NCBI RefSeq assembly: GCF_001465595.2
Contig: NZ_CP013481.2
Location: 1,550,001-1,614,000 of the forward strand
DNA: 64,000 bases
Origin: Pandoraea apista
GTDB lineage: Bacteria > Pseudomonadota > Gammaproteobacteria > Burkholderiales > Burkholderiaceae
Reading direction: 5' to 3'
The position numbers and the translations under genes were made by a program. The notes under the pieces were generated by a model, which had not been told where the DNA came from, did not search any database, and saw only the letters and a list, made by a program, of their open reading frames with translations. This document shows, in pieces, positions 17,809 to 26,778 of this stretch. Within the stretch, counting starts at the first letter, position 1, and the number at the start of each line of letters is the position of its first letter.

Positions 17809-18315
17809 ATGAGCGAGAAACAAGCCGTGGCCCCGCGCGTTGGCGTGGTAATGGGGTCCAACTCGGACTGGGAAGTGATGAAGAACGCGGCCGCCATTCT
17901 GGCCGAGTTCGGCGTGCCCTATGAGGCGCAGGTCGTCTCTGCGCATCGCATGCCGGACGACATGTTCCGTTACGCCGAAGCCGCCCGCGAGCGCGGTCTC
18001 GTCGCGATCATCGCGGGGGCGGGCGGTGCCGCCCACTTGCCGGGCATGATCGCCGCCAAGACGACCGTGCCGGTGCTCGGCGTGCCGGTGCCCAGCAAGT
18101 ATCTGCGCGGCGAAGATTCGCTGCTCTCCATCGTGCAGATGCCCAAGGGCGTGCCGGTCGCCACGTTCGCTATCGGCGAAGCGGGGGCGGCTAACGCGGC
18201 GTTGTTTGCGGTCGCCATGCTGGCGGCCGACGACCCGGCGCTGGCCGGCAAGCTCGAAGCGTTCCGCGCGAAGCAGACCGAAGCCGCGCGTGGCATGACG
18301 TTGCCCTCGCTGTAA
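17809..18315 (+). CDS. purE: N5-carboxyaminoimidazole ribonucleotide mutase
   Basis: A 168-residue class I PurE that moves the carboxyl group of N5-CAIR to give CAIR. Motifs are '[19 protein letters not shown]' (here [13 protein letters not shown]), '[18 protein letters not shown]' with the catalytic histidine, '[20 protein letters not shown]' and '[20 protein letters not shown]'. Length and motif order are standard. It works in tandem with PurK, encoded 41 bases downstream; the presence of purK supports the N5-CAIR route rather than direct CO2 fixation. An AGGA lies ten bases before the ATG. Confidence 0.98.
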   Translation: MSEKQAVAPRVGVVMGSNSDWEVMKNAAAILAEFGVPYEAQVVSAHRMPDDMFRYAEAARERGLVAIIAGAGGAAHLPGMIAAKTTVPVLGVPVPSKYLRGEDSLLSIVQMPKGVPVATFAIGEAGAANAALFAVAMLAADDPALAGKLEAFRAKQTEAARGMTLPSL

Positions 18316-18356
18316 AACAAAAGTACGTCCCCGCTACTGTCAGCGCCTCAACGAAG

Positions 18357-19550
18357 ATGAATTCTGCCTCCGCTACGCCTGTCCTTCCCGGCCAATGGCT
18401 GGGCATGCTGGGCGGCGGCCAACTCGGCCGCATGTTCTGTTTTGCCGCGCAATCGATGGGTTACCGCGTCTGCGTGCTGGACCCGGACCCGCGCTGTCCG
18501 GCCGGTGCCGTTGCCGACCGCCTGATCGTTGCCGATTATCGCGACGAGACTGCGCTCGCTGAGCTGGCCGCGTTGTGCCCGGCGGTGTCGACCGAGTTCG
18601 AAAATGTGCCGGCCCAGTCGCTCGACTTTCTTGCCGCTTCCACGACCGTGAGTCCTGCCGGGCGTTGCGTCGCGATTGCGCAAGACCGTGTGGCGGAAAA
18701 GCGCTTCATCGAGAGTTGCGGCGCGCCCGTGGCGCCGCATCTGGTCATCGAATCCAACGAGGCGCTCGCCGCCATGGGCGATGCAGCCATCGAAAGCGTG
18801 CTGCCGGGCATTCTGAAGACGGCGCGTCTGGGCTATGACGGCAAGGGCCAGGTGCGGGTGAATACCGTTGCCGAGGCGCGCGACGCCTATACCGCGCTGG
18901 GCGGCGTGCCTTGCGTGCTGGAAAAGCGTCTGGCGCTGGCCTTCGAAGTCTCGGTGCTGAGCGCACGCGGTGCCGATGGATCGGTAGCCACGTATCCGCT
19001 CGCACAGAACGTCCATATCGACGGCATTCTCGCCACCACCACCGTACCCGCGCCCGACGCCGCCCCGGCCATTGCCGACGCGGCTCGCGCTGCGGCGGCG
19101 AAGATTGCGTCGCAAATGGGTTACGTGGGCGTGCTGTGCGTCGAGTTCTTCATTCTCAAGGATGGCTCGCTCGTCGCCAACGAAATGGCGCCGCGCCCGC
19201 ACAATAGCGGCCACTACACCATCGATGCGTGCGCGGCCAGTCAGTTCGAGCAGCAAGTCCGCGCGATGGCCGGGCTGCCGCTCGGCGAGACACGTCAACA
19301 CTCGCCGGCCGTGATGCTCAACGTGCTCGGCGACGTATGGTTCGAAGGCGCAGCCAAGGATCAGCCGCGTACGCCGGCGTGGGCGGAGGTCGTGGCGCTG
19401 CCGTCGGCACGTCTGCATCTCTACGGCAAGGAAGACGCCCGCGTGGGTCGCAAGATGGGTCACATCACGTTTGCCGGTGCGTCGTTGGACGAAGCCCGCA
19501 AGGCATGTGTGACGGCAGCGGCGAGCCTCAACATCCCGCTGGAAGACTGA
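18357..19550 (+). CDS. purK: N5-carboxyaminoimidazole ribonucleotide synthase
   Basis: A 397-residue ATP-grasp enzyme that carboxylates AIR using ATP and bicarbonate. The N-terminus has '[20 protein letters not shown]' and '[18 protein letters not shown]'; the ATP-grasp core shows '[17 protein letters not shown]', '[20 protein letters not shown]' and '[20 protein letters not shown]' followed by '[14 protein letters not shown]', the metal and substrate site. Length is normal. It is the third gene of the purCEK set, and its stop is three bases before the tsaC start. The open frame antisense to it is a shadow of high-GC coding. Confidence 0.97.
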   Translation: MNSASATPVLPGQWLGMLGGGQLGRMFCFAAQSMGYRVCVLDPDPRCPAGAVADRLIVADYRDETALAELAALCPAVSTEFENVPAQSLDFLAASTTVSPAGRCVAIAQDRVAEKRFIESCGAPVAPHLVIESNEALAAMGDAAIESVLPGILKTARLGYDGKGQVRVNTVAEARDAYTALGGVPCVLEKRLALAFEVSVLSARGADGSVATYPLAQNVHIDGILATTTVPAPDAAPAIADAARAAAAKIASQMGYVGVLCVEFFILKDGSLVANEMAPRPHNSGHYTIDACAASQFEQQVRAMAGLPLGETRQHSPAVMLNVLGDVWFEGAAKDQPRTPAWAEVVALPSARLHLYGKEDARVGRKMGHITFAGASLDEARKACVTAAASLNIPLED

Positions 19551-19553
19551 GCG

Positions 19554-20606
19554 ATGACATCGCCTCACGCGCCGCGCATCGTCATGCCGCCGGCCGACGC
19601 CATCACGCTCGCGGCCGAGCAACTCGCGGCCGGTGAACTGGTCGCGTTTCCGACGGAAACGGTCTACGGCCTCGGCGGCGACGCCGAGAATCCGGCAGCC
19701 GTCGCGGCGATCTATGCCGCGAAGGGCCGTCCGGCGAATCATCCGGTCATCGTGCACTTTTCGCCTGAAGGCGATCCCGGCTACTGGAGCGACGACGTGA
19801 CACCGGCGGCGCGCAAGCTGATGGACGCGTTCTGGCCCGGCCCGCTCACCCTCATTCTCAAGCGCGCACCGCATATTCCTGCCGCCGTCTCCGGCGGCCA
19901 GGATTCGGTCGGCGTGCGCTGTCCGTCGCACCCGGTGGCGCAGGCGTTGTTGCGCGAGTTTGCCCGGCTCAAGGGGGGGCAGGGCGGGGTCGCCGGCCCC
20001 TCGGCCAACCGTTTCGGTCAGGTGAGCCCGACCGCTGCGCAACACGTGCGCGACGAGTTCGCCGGATTGCCTGGCGTGACCGTTCATGTACTCGATGGCG
20101 GCGAGGCGGCGGTGGGTATCGAGTCGACGATTGTGGACTTGTCTCGCGGTTTCCCGGCGCTGCTTCGACCGGGCCATATTGCTCCTGAGCAGATCGCCGA
20201 GGTGCTGGGTGAGATGCCGCGCCTGCCGGGGCAGGACAGCAACGCCCCGCGCGCGTCTGGTACGCTCAAGGCGCATTACGCACCGCGCACGCCGTTGTAT
20301 CTGTGCGACGCAGCTCAGTTCGCGCCGGCCCTGGCCGTGCGTCCCGAAGGCGAGCGCGTTGCGGTGGTGGCCTTCGCGCCAACGCTGGCGGCCCTGCCGG
20401 CCGAGGTCTCGACGTCGAGCGATGTCGTGAAGATCGTGTTGCCCGGCACGCCGGCGGCGCTCGCCACCGACCTTTACGCCATGCTGCGCCGGCTCGATCG
20501 TGCCGATGTCACGCACATTCTGTTCGAGCGTTTGCCGGACACCCCCGAGTGGGCAGCGGTCGGTGACCGTCTCGGGCGCGCCGCCGCGGCCTTCGAGCGC
20601 GCCTAG
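19554..20606 (+). CDS. L-threonylcarbamoyladenylate synthase (Sua5/YwlC type)
   Basis: A 350-residue YrdC/Sua5 protein that makes threonylcarbamoyl-AMP for the t6A37 tRNA modification. The YrdC domain (residues ~12-200) shows 'ELVAFPTETVYGLGGDAENP', 'IYAAKGRPANHPVIVHF', 'FWPGPLTLILKR', 'VGVRCPSHPVAQALL' and 'GPSANRFGQVSPTAAQHV'. The C-terminal Sua5 domain follows after 'RASGTLKAHYAPRTPLYLCD', so this is the long two-domain form rather than short TsaC. It is the last gene of the purine operon, three bases after purK; the function is unrelated to purines, but I recall the linkage as conserved in related bacteria. Confidence 0.95.
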   Translation: MTSPHAPRIVMPPADAITLAAEQLAAGELVAFPTETVYGLGGDAENPAAVAAIYAAKGRPANHPVIVHFSPEGDPGYWSDDVTPAARKLMDAFWPGPLTLILKRAPHIPAAVSGGQDSVGVRCPSHPVAQALLREFARLKGGQGGVAGPSANRFGQVSPTAAQHVRDEFAGLPGVTVHVLDGGEAAVGIESTIVDLSRGFPALLRPGHIAPEQIAEVLGEMPRLPGQDSNAPRASGTLKAHYAPRTPLYLCDAAQFAPALAVRPEGERVAVVAFAPTLAALPAEVSTSSDVVKIVLPGTPAALATDLYAMLRRLDRADVTHILFERLPDTPEWAAVGDRLGRAAAAFERA

Positions 20607-20671
20607 GGTATTCGTTCAGTTCCCCTTAGTAACGGCGTACCGGCAGGATTACGCAGGCCCGGGGCAGCGCT

Positions 20672-21646
20672 TCAAAGCCTTGTGCGCGACGCCCCCACAC
20701 TGCCGGCATTCCCCACACTCCCCGGCATTCCGCCCTCGGAGGGCGGCGCCGTTGGTCCGGTGGCCAATGGTGCCGGCTGTGCCGATTGCACCGATTGCAC
20801 CGATTGCACCGCCTGCCACGTACGACGCCACTCCGGCGGCCCGAACAACGCCATCGCCTTGTTGCGCCATCCCTTCACGGTGAAGACGTCGTGCACCATC
20901 GCGCGCCACTCGTGAAATGTCAGCGTGATCGGGTTATGCGTGCGAATCGGGTCGACGATGCCGAATTCGCACGGCTCGGCCTCGCTTTCTTCCACATAGG
21001 ACCCGAACATCCGGTCCCAGATGACCAGCACGCCTGCGTAGTTGCGGTCGATGTAACGCGGATTGCGCGCGTGATGCGCACGGTGAATCGACGGCGTATT
21101 GAGCACGTACTCAAGCCAGCCCAATTTCGGAATCGCCTGAGTGTGCACGAAGAACTGGAAGGCGAGATTGAGCAACACCACGCCGACGATCTGTATTGGC
21201 GTGAAGCCAATGAGCGCCATCGGTGTCCAGAACAGCCACATGCCCGCGACCGGGTACATCAGGCTTTGACGGAATGCGGTCGACAGGTTGAGCCGTTCCG
21301 ACGAGTGATGCACGACGTGCGCCGCCCACAGCCAGCGGATACGATGGCTGGCTCGGTGAAACACGTAATAGAGAAAGTCCTGCACAACGAAGAGCAGCAC
21401 GAAGCCGGCCCATCCGGCGGGCATTGTGTAGATGCGATGATGGTCGTAGAGCCACGCGTAGAAGGGCACGATAAGCAGCCACGCCAGTTTGTCCGCGCCC
21501 TGGTGCATCAGTGCGAGCGTGGCGTTGCTGATGGTGTCCTTCAGGCTGTACATGCCGGGGCGCCGGCGCCGCCAGTACCAGGCCTCGATGCCGATGCACA
21601 ACACGAACACCGGGGCGAGCGCCAGCAAAATCAACTCGACGTTCAT
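20672..21646 (-). CDS. Sterol desaturase / fatty-acid hydroxylase superfamily protein
   Basis: About 324 residues from the ATG at 21646 (21664 is possible). It is a polytopic membrane di-iron enzyme. Four or more hydrophobic helices are interrupted by the histidine boxes 'FHRASHR', 'HVVHHSSE' and 'HRAHHARNPRYIDRNYAGVL', plus a late 'FHEWRAMVHD'. Such proteins hydroxylate or desaturate lipids at the inner membrane; bacterial substrates may include hopanoids, ornithine lipids or ether lipids. The C-terminal ~45 residues are low complexity, with a VQS triplet repeated (20782-20808 in DNA), and look disordered. No partner gene is adjacent, so the substrate stays open. Confidence 0.88.
   Translation of the reverse strand: MNVELILLALAPVFVLCIGIEAWYWRRRRPGMYSLKDTISNATLALMHQGADKLAWLLIVPFYAWLYDHHRIYTMPAGWAGFVLLFVVQDFLYYVFHRASHRIRWLWAAHVVHHSSERLNLSTAFRQSLMYPVAGMWLFWTPMALIGFTPIQIVGVVLLNLAFQFFVHTQAIPKLGWLEYVLNTPSIHRAHHARNPRYIDRNYAGVLVIWDRMFGSYVEESEAEPCEFGIVDPIRTHNPITLTFHEWRAMVHDVFTVKGWRNKAMALFGPPEWRRTWQAVQSVQSVQSAQPAPLATGPTAPPSEGGMPGSVGNAGSVGASRTRL
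20782..20808. repeat. Nine-base tandem repeat within the hydroxylase C-terminus
   Basis: Three exact copies of CCGATTGCA on the plus strand encode the minus-strand triplet Val-Gln-Ser three times. Copy number could vary between strains. Confidence 0.85.
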
Positions 21647-21850
21647 GACCTCGTGTCTCCTCACGATGGGGTCATCTGAACCGGTGTCCCTGCCGCTATG
21701 TGAACGTGGGCGAAGGTGGCACCGATGGAACGTCTATTCTGACCCGAATGTGCCGGGTCGGCGCGGCGGTTAGAGGGAAACGTCAAATGCCGCGTGACTC
21801 CCGCCATCACGCACGTCGTGTGCTCTGCGTTGAGCATGCCGTAGCGTCAT

Positions 21851-21877
21851 AGCGGTGTAGCGGTGTAGCGGTGTAGC
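21851..21877. repeat. Eight-base tandem repeat in the hydroxylase-dacB gap
   Basis: AGCGGTGT is repeated just over three times in the 280-base gap (21647-21926) between dacB and the hydroxylase gene. No other feature is visible in that gap. Confidence 0.8.
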
Positions 21878-21926
21878 CGGCCCGCCGGCAATTTGGCAGG
21901 CCCGGCGGACCTTTCCCCAAGCAGAC

Positions 21927-23519
21927 TCAACGCGCGTTTTCGTACACCCAGGAAATGAGAGCATCGTGGAATCCGCGGGCATTGCCTGCGCGCGGGTCGT
22001 TCACGAGCGAGACCACCACGTAGATGTCGCCCGAGCGCGTGCCCACATAACCCGCCACTGCACTCACATCGTCGAGCGTGCCGGTCTTGATGTGGGCGTT
22101 GCCCGCCACGTCGCGGTTCATGAGGCGGTTGCGCATGGTGCCGTCGACGCCGACGGTCGGCATCGATTCGACGAGCACCTGTCCGGTCGGGCTGTTGATG
22201 CCGTGTTGCAGCAGGCGGGCCAGTTCGGCGGCACTGATGCGCTCGATGCGCGACAGGCCCGAGCCGTTCTCGACGACGAGCCCGGGCATGGCGAGATCGT
22301 TCTTGTCGAGCCACCGGTTGAGCACATCGCGTGAGCGCGCGAGGCTGGCTGGCGTGCGGTTGTTGTCTGCGGCGAGGCCCAGCGTCAGGAACAACTGACG
22401 TGCCATCACGTTGTTACTGAACTTGTTCATGTCGTGCACGACTTCGGCCAGTGTCTGACCGCGATGCGTGACGAGCAAACGTGCGCCCGGCGGCACGACG
22501 CCCGTGCGCACATTGCCGTTGAATTGCCCGCCCGAGGCTTGCCACAAGGCGCGGAAGCCGCCAAGGAAGAAGCGATCGCGATCCGGAGCGGCCACGTTCC
22601 ATCCCTTGTCTTCGCACGAGGCCGGATAGGTGCCCGAGAAGTGCGCGACATACGTGCCGTCGGGCGTCGTGTTCAGCGTGGGATGAATGCGTGTGAGCCA
22701 GTCGCCGCAGTTGCCCGCCGGGGTGAACGACATGTCGTTCGCGATTTGCAGATTGGCCAGCGGCGGCAGCACGTTCACGTCGACGGTGCCGTTCTGATTG
22801 CCGGCGAAGCTGAACGACATCGCCTTGAACGAGTAAAGCAAGGGATCGGGAGCGACGTTGTAGGGCCGGTCGTCGCCGCCGTCGATCGCACCGACCGCGC
22901 CAATGTCCGAGCTGTAGGCAGACCGGTCGAGCACGAGGTCGCCGTTGATGTTCGTCACGCCGGCATTGTGCAGTTCAGCGACAAGCTTCTCCATCTCTTC
23001 GGGCACGAGCTTCGGATCGCCCGTGCCCTTGAAATACAGATTGCCGTTGAGGGTGCGGCCGTCCGATACCCCATCGGTGAATGCCTGCGTGCGCCAGCGA
23101 TAGTCCGGCCCGAGCGTGTCGAGTGCCGCGATCGTCGTGACGAGTTTCATCGTCGAGGCCGGATTGCGCGGCACGTTCGGATTGACGGCGAGCAGCGGCG
23201 CGGCGATCTGTCCTCGCGTTTGCAACGGGTTGTCGACTTTCGCGACGATCACGCTCACATGCGACATGGGCACCTTGCTTGCGGCGAGGGCGCGCGACAA
23301 CTCGGGCGGCAGCGGCGTGGCACGCGCGGCGGCGGCCGGCACCCTGGGCGTCTGCGCGTGCTTGGCGGACTTCGCCTGTACCGGCGCACTCACGATCATC
23401 GCGAGCATCAACGCCGAGCAGCATACGCGTGCGACGTCGCTCACGACGCGGCGCGACGCCGGCGAATGCAGTGAAGAGGGGGAGCGTGAGGCGCTGCTGG
23501 GCAAACGAGGGACGCGCAT
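21927..23519 (-). CDS. dacB: D-alanyl-D-alanine carboxypeptidase/endopeptidase (PBP4, DacB)
   Basis: A 530-residue class C low-molecular-weight penicillin-binding protein. It trims pentapeptides and cleaves cross-links of peptidoglycan in the periplasm. A long basic N-region precedes a signal core 'CCSALMLAMIVSAPVQAKSA'. Active-site motifs are SxxK in 'PASTMKLVTT', SxN in 'NKFSNNVMARQL' and KTG in 'HIKTGTLDDVSAVAGYVG'. The start at 23519 is chosen because the frame upstream to 23807 has no family similarity and would overlap the divergent regulator's promoter. It is divergent from the two-component operon across about 300 bases. Confidence 0.94.
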   Translation of the reverse strand: MRVPRLPSSASRSPSSLHSPASRRVVSDVARVCCSALMLAMIVSAPVQAKSAKHAQTPRVPAAAARATPLPPELSRALAASKVPMSHVSVIVAKVDNPLQTRGQIAAPLLAVNPNVPRNPASTMKLVTTIAALDTLGPDYRWRTQAFTDGVSDGRTLNGNLYFKGTGDPKLVPEEMEKLVAELHNAGVTNINGDLVLDRSAYSSDIGAVGAIDGGDDRPYNVAPDPLLYSFKAMSFSFAGNQNGTVDVNVLPPLANLQIANDMSFTPAGNCGDWLTRIHPTLNTTPDGTYVAHFSGTYPASCEDKGWNVAAPDRDRFFLGGFRALWQASGGQFNGNVRTGVVPPGARLLVTHRGQTLAEVVHDMNKFSNNVMARQLFLTLGLAADNNRTPASLARSRDVLNRWLDKNDLAMPGLVVENGSGLSRIERISAAELARLLQHGINSPTGQVLVESMPTVGVDGTMRNRLMNRDVAGNAHIKTGTLDDVSAVAGYVGTRSGDIYVVVSLVNDPRAGNARGFHDALISWVYENAR

Positions 23520-23821
23520 GACGGGCGAGGTTCTCCAGTGTTGCGCGCAGCGAAACCGTACGGCCCGAATTCCGAAAATACTCAGGCAAAGCGATGCGGA
23601 CGCGGCGGCGAAGCGATGATATGAGTTCGCTAACCGCGATGTGCGTCTGACAGCGCGGCTGCAAGCGTGCCATTGTAAGGCGGTCGTGCAACGAACTGTC
23701 GCTACAATGAGTCGAAATCCCGTGAGTGTCACGCATAGGCAACAGCGCGCGAGAGATAACCCGTCGCCTGTGCCGGTACAGCCTGTGACATGTGGGGAAG
23801 CTCTCAACCGGTGCCCAAGCC
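23520..23821. other. 302-base divergent promoter region, dacB / response regulator
   Basis: Holds the promoters for dacB (left) and the two-component operon (right). A TACAAT hexamer near 23703-23708 is a possible -10 for the right-hand operon. I see no CTTAAG direct repeat here, so autoregulation through the box found at 26706 is not supported. Confidence 0.5.
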
Positions 23822-24505
23822 ATGCGAATCTTGTTGGTGGAAGACGATGCGATGATCGCCACGGCCGTCATGAAGGGTCTGCGCCAGGACGGCTGGACCG
23901 TCGATCATGTCGGGGACGGACAGCGCGCGCTCGATGCGCTCGTGGTCGAGTCGTACGACGCACTGCTGCTCGACCTTGGCCTGCCGCGCCGCGACGGCAT
24001 CGACGTGCTGCGTACGTTGCGTGCACGAGGTCAGACGCTGCCGGTGCTCATTGCCACGGCGCGCGACGCCGTCGCCGAGCGCGTTAAGGGACTCGACGCC
24101 GGGGCCGACGATTATCTCGTGAAGCCGTTCGATCTCGACGAGTTGGCGGCACGCCTGCGTGCGTTGGTGCGTCGTCAAGCCGGGCGTAGCGAGCCGTTGC
24201 TGCGTCACGGCGGCATTGTGCTCGATCCGGCGACACGGCAGGTGACATGCGGCGGCGCGCCAGTCGTACTTTCCGCACGCGAGTACGCCGTGCTCGAAGC
24301 GTTGCTCAACCGGCCGGGCGCGGTGTTGTCTAAGGCACAACTCGAAGAACGTATCTATGGCTGGGGCGAAGAAGTGGCGAGCAATGCAGTCGAAGTTCAT
24401 ATCCACGGGCTGCGCAAGAAGCTGGGGGCCGACGCCATACGCACAGTGCGTGGTGTCGGCTACATGATGCCCACCGTGGGCACGACGTCTGCGGAGGCCA
24501 ACTGA
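23822..24505 (+). CDS. OmpR/PhoB-family response regulator (QseB/PmrA-like)
   Basis: A 227-residue regulator. The receiver domain opens 'MRILLVEDDAMIATAVMKGL', the phospho-acceptor is Asp 51 in 'LLLDLGLPRRDG', and the switch lysine is in 'DDYLVKPFDLDEL'. The C-terminal winged helix shows 'LSAREYAVLEALLNRPGAVL', 'EVASNAVEVHIHGLRKKLG' and 'IRTVRGVGYM', as in the QseB/PmrA/BasR branch. The frame extends to 23792, but 23822 gives the standard N-terminus. Its stop overlaps the kinase start by one base. Its likely DNA site, CTTAAG-N5-CTTAAG, occurs at 26706-26722 before the DegP-like gene. Confidence 0.93.
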   Translation: MRILLVEDDAMIATAVMKGLRQDGWTVDHVGDGQRALDALVVESYDALLLDLGLPRRDGIDVLRTLRARGQTLPVLIATARDAVAERVKGLDAGADDYLVKPFDLDELAARLRALVRRQAGRSEPLLRHGGIVLDPATRQVTCGGAPVVLSAREYAVLEALLNRPGAVLSKAQLEERIYGWGEEVASNAVEVHIHGLRKKLGADAIRTVRGVGYMMPTVGTTSAEAN

Positions 24506-25923
24506 TGCGCTCGATTCGCCGTCGTCTTCTCGTCGGGTTGCTGATCACGCTGGTGGTGGCGCTGTTGCTCGCAGGGATTGCGATCTTTCGTCAGGCACGC
24601 ACAGAGGCCAATGCCTTGTTCGATTTCCAGTTGCAGCAGATGGCGTTGTCGCTGCCTGCGGAACCTTTTTCGAGCGTGCCGGGCGACCACAGCGACGCGG
24701 GCGGTCTGGTCATTCAGATATGGAGCCGCAACGGCGTGGAGTTGTATTACTCGCATCCGCGCGCGCCGTTGCCGCCGCGTGCCGAACTCGGTTTTACCAC
24801 CGTACAGACACCCGCCGGCGATTGGCGCGTGTATGCGGCGCTCGTAGGCGATAACGTGGTGCAACTGGCGCAGCCAATGGTCATTCGCGACTCGCTGGCC
24901 GTATCGATGGCGCTGCGCACATTGTTGCCGCTGGTGGTGGCGATGCCGGTGCTGGCGTTGCTGGTCTGGATCGTGGTCGGGCGCGGTTTGCAGCCGCTGC
25001 GTCGTGTGACGAAGGCGCTCGATGCGCGCGCACCGGGGGCGCTGGAGGCGTTGCCGGAAGCCGGGTTGCCCGACGAGGTGCGGCCCTTGGTGCGCGCACT
25101 CAACAGTCTGCTTGGCCGGCTCGACGAGGCGCTCGTGCAGCAGAAGGCCTTCGTGGCCGACGCCGCCCACGAACTGCGCACGCCGCTCGCCGCGCTGCAA
25201 CTTCAGGTGCAATTGCTCGAACGGGCCCATACGGAGACGGAGCGAACCGAGGCCATGCGCGATCTGCGCGACGGCGTGCGGCGCGCCTCGCATATGGTTG
25301 CGCAATTGCTGACGTTGGCGAGGCAGGAGCCGGACGTCGCGCGCGCCGCCACGACGTTCGTGGAATTACCGCTCGCGCCGCTGCTGCAAGACGTGGTGGC
25401 GCATCATGCAGCGCTGGCCGTCGCGCGCGGGATCGATCTCGGACTCGACGCCCCCGACGCGTTGGCTGCGATCAGCCGCGTGCGCGGCGATGCGAACGCA
25501 TTACAGACACTCTTCGGCAATCTCGTCGACAACGCGCTGAAGTACACGCCGAGCGGCGGTCACGTGGACGTTCGTCTGGTGGCCGCAATGCCGGCACCGG
25601 TAGTCGAGATCGAAGACACGGGGCCGGGCATTGCACCGGCCGAGCGCGAGCGCGTGTTCGACCGGTTCTTCCGCGGTGGGGCGGCGTCAGGCGACGACGG
25701 TGGCGCGGCGCATCCCGGGTCGCCGTCCGAGGCTCGGACACCGGACGACACCGGCGTGCCGCGTGCGCAGGGTAGTGGGTTGGGGCTCGCCATCGTGCGT
25801 AACATCGCGCTTGCCCACGGCGCGCGCGTGGAGTTGTTAGACGCGCGCGGCGGCAGCGGCCCGGGGCTGCGAGTGCGCGTGAGCTTCGGTGGCGCCGCGT
25901 CGTCTCCCCCGCCCGCGCTTTGA
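24505..25923 (+). CDS. Sensor histidine kinase (QseC/PmrB-like)
   Basis: A 472-residue inner-membrane kinase and partner of the preceding regulator. The first helix is residues ~8-28, a periplasmic domain of about 105 residues follows, the second helix is ~137-158 and then a HAMP-like linker. The dimerisation box 'KAFVADAAHELRTPLAALQL' carries His 222. The N box is 'LFGNLVDNALKYTPSG', G1 'VEIEDTGPGIAP' and G2 'GSGLGLAIVRNIALAHG'. A 25-residue Gly/Pro/Ser-rich insert ('SGDDGGAAHPGSPSEARTPD') lies between the F region and G2 and is longer than usual. The ligand is unknown; QseC-like sensors respond to catecholamines, metals or envelope cues. Confidence 0.94.
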   Translation: MRSIRRRLLVGLLITLVVALLLAGIAIFRQARTEANALFDFQLQQMALSLPAEPFSSVPGDHSDAGGLVIQIWSRNGVELYYSHPRAPLPPRAELGFTTVQTPAGDWRVYAALVGDNVVQLAQPMVIRDSLAVSMALRTLLPLVVAMPVLALLVWIVVGRGLQPLRRVTKALDARAPGALEALPEAGLPDEVRPLVRALNSLLGRLDEALVQQKAFVADAAHELRTPLAALQLQVQLLERAHTETERTEAMRDLRDGVRRASHMVAQLLTLARQEPDVARAATTFVELPLAPLLQDVVAHHAALAVARGIDLGLDAPDALAAISRVRGDANALQTLFGNLVDNALKYTPSGGHVDVRLVAAMPAPVVEIEDTGPGIAPAERERVFDRFFRGGAASGDDGGAAHPGSPSEARTPDDTGVPRAQGSGLGLAIVRNIALAHGARVELLDARGGSGPGLRVRVSFGGAASSPPPAL

Positions 25924-26076
25924 CGTTTGCCGTGAGGCGTACGAGTCGCCGCGGGTGTGTCGTGTCTGGCTCGCGTTGACGGGCATCAATGCGCTGCGCC
26001 GTGACGGCCATCGCACCCGCGATATGCGACGTCGCGCGGTGCATTGACGCACCGCGCCTTCGGTGAAAACCGGAAC

Positions 26077-26526
26077 TCATCCGCGCGTCACGTTCGTGAC
26101 TTTATCGTTTTCAATCGTGAGGGTGCGTCGATCCGGACGATAATCGCGCGTGGTCGGCAGGGCTTTGCCGTCTTGCATGCCGATGCGCCACGGGCACCCT
26201 TGCAACATCAATTTGGCTTCTGCGAGCGATTTGCCGACGATAGCCTGGTCGGCAGGCGTGTCCGGCGTGCAGTTACCGTTCTTGCTCTGCATTTGCCCCT
26301 GCATTTGCCCCTGCATTTGTCCCGACATCTGCCCCTGCGTTTGCGCCGAATCGGCGGGACCTTGCGTGCCCATACCGTCGCCGCGTGAGCCGTCGCCAGG
26401 GGCGGCATTCACGGAAATTGCGAAGCTCAGACAGAACGTGGCCGCAGCCCATCCCATCCAGCGCCCTGTGTTGTGGTCACGGCGATCCATGCGTGTACGG
26501 CGACGTGTCGTTAGGGTCTTAGGCAT
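26077..26526 (-). CDS. Secreted protein with peptidase-inhibitor-I78-like domain
   Basis: A 149-residue protein. The ATG at 26526 follows AGGAG by six bases, which rules out the longer frame to 26604. A hydrophobic signal segment 'MGWAAATFCLSFAISVNAAP' is followed by a Gly/Gln-rich linker with repeats of MQGQ (three tandem 12-base units at 26287-26322). The C-terminal domain contains 'ADQAIVGKSLAEAKLMLQGC' and 'TTRDYRPDRRTLTIENDKV', matching the I78 inhibitor pattern (VGK ... DxRPxRLn ... G). I78 proteins inhibit serine proteases. It is divergent from the DegP-like protease gene, across a PmrA/QseB-type box, so coregulation is likely. Confidence 0.75.
   Translation of the reverse strand: MPKTLTTRRRTRMDRRDHNTGRWMGWAAATFCLSFAISVNAAPGDGSRGDGMGTQGPADSAQTQGQMSGQMQGQMQGQMQSKNGNCTPDTPADQAIVGKSLAEAKLMLQGCPWRIGMQDGKALPTTRDYRPDRRTLTIENDKVTNVTRG
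26287..26322. repeat. Twelve-base tandem repeats in the I78-like gene linker
   Basis: Two exact copies of CTGCATTTGCCC and a third with one change encode the Gly-Gln-Met-Gln units of the linker. Confidence 0.8.
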
Positions 26527-26705
26527 CGTTATTCTCCTGAAGTCGAAAACTCGCGACGCGGAATTGCGCCACCCCGCCACCGTAGGCAGCGGCATGCCTC
26601 GCACGCAAGGCGAACCACGCGAGATGTCCCTTCAAACGCCTGCTGCCGTAACGCATAGCACTCAAGATCGCGCTCGCCAGGATTCGATGAGTGACTTTTG
26701 CGCGT

Positions 26706-26722
26706 CTTAAGGTTGCCTTAAG
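26706..26722 (+). promoter_or_regulatory. PmrA/QseB-type response-regulator box
   Basis: Exact direct repeat CTTAAG-GTTGC-CTTAAG, matching the known PmrA/BasR and QseB pattern (YTTAA half-sites separated by five bases). It lies 57 bases before the DegP-like start. The PmrA/QseB-class regulator is encoded 2.2 kb away, so it is the obvious binder. Confidence 0.8.
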
Positions 26723-26778
26723 GGAGCCTCTCTACGATCACAGTCATGTCAAACGTGGTCGTCAGTAAGGAGAAACTC

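Noticed and set aside
18348..20516. A 722-codon open frame antisense to purK and tsaC
   Set aside because: Spans two well-identified genes, with His/Arg-rich composition typical of GC-rich shadows.
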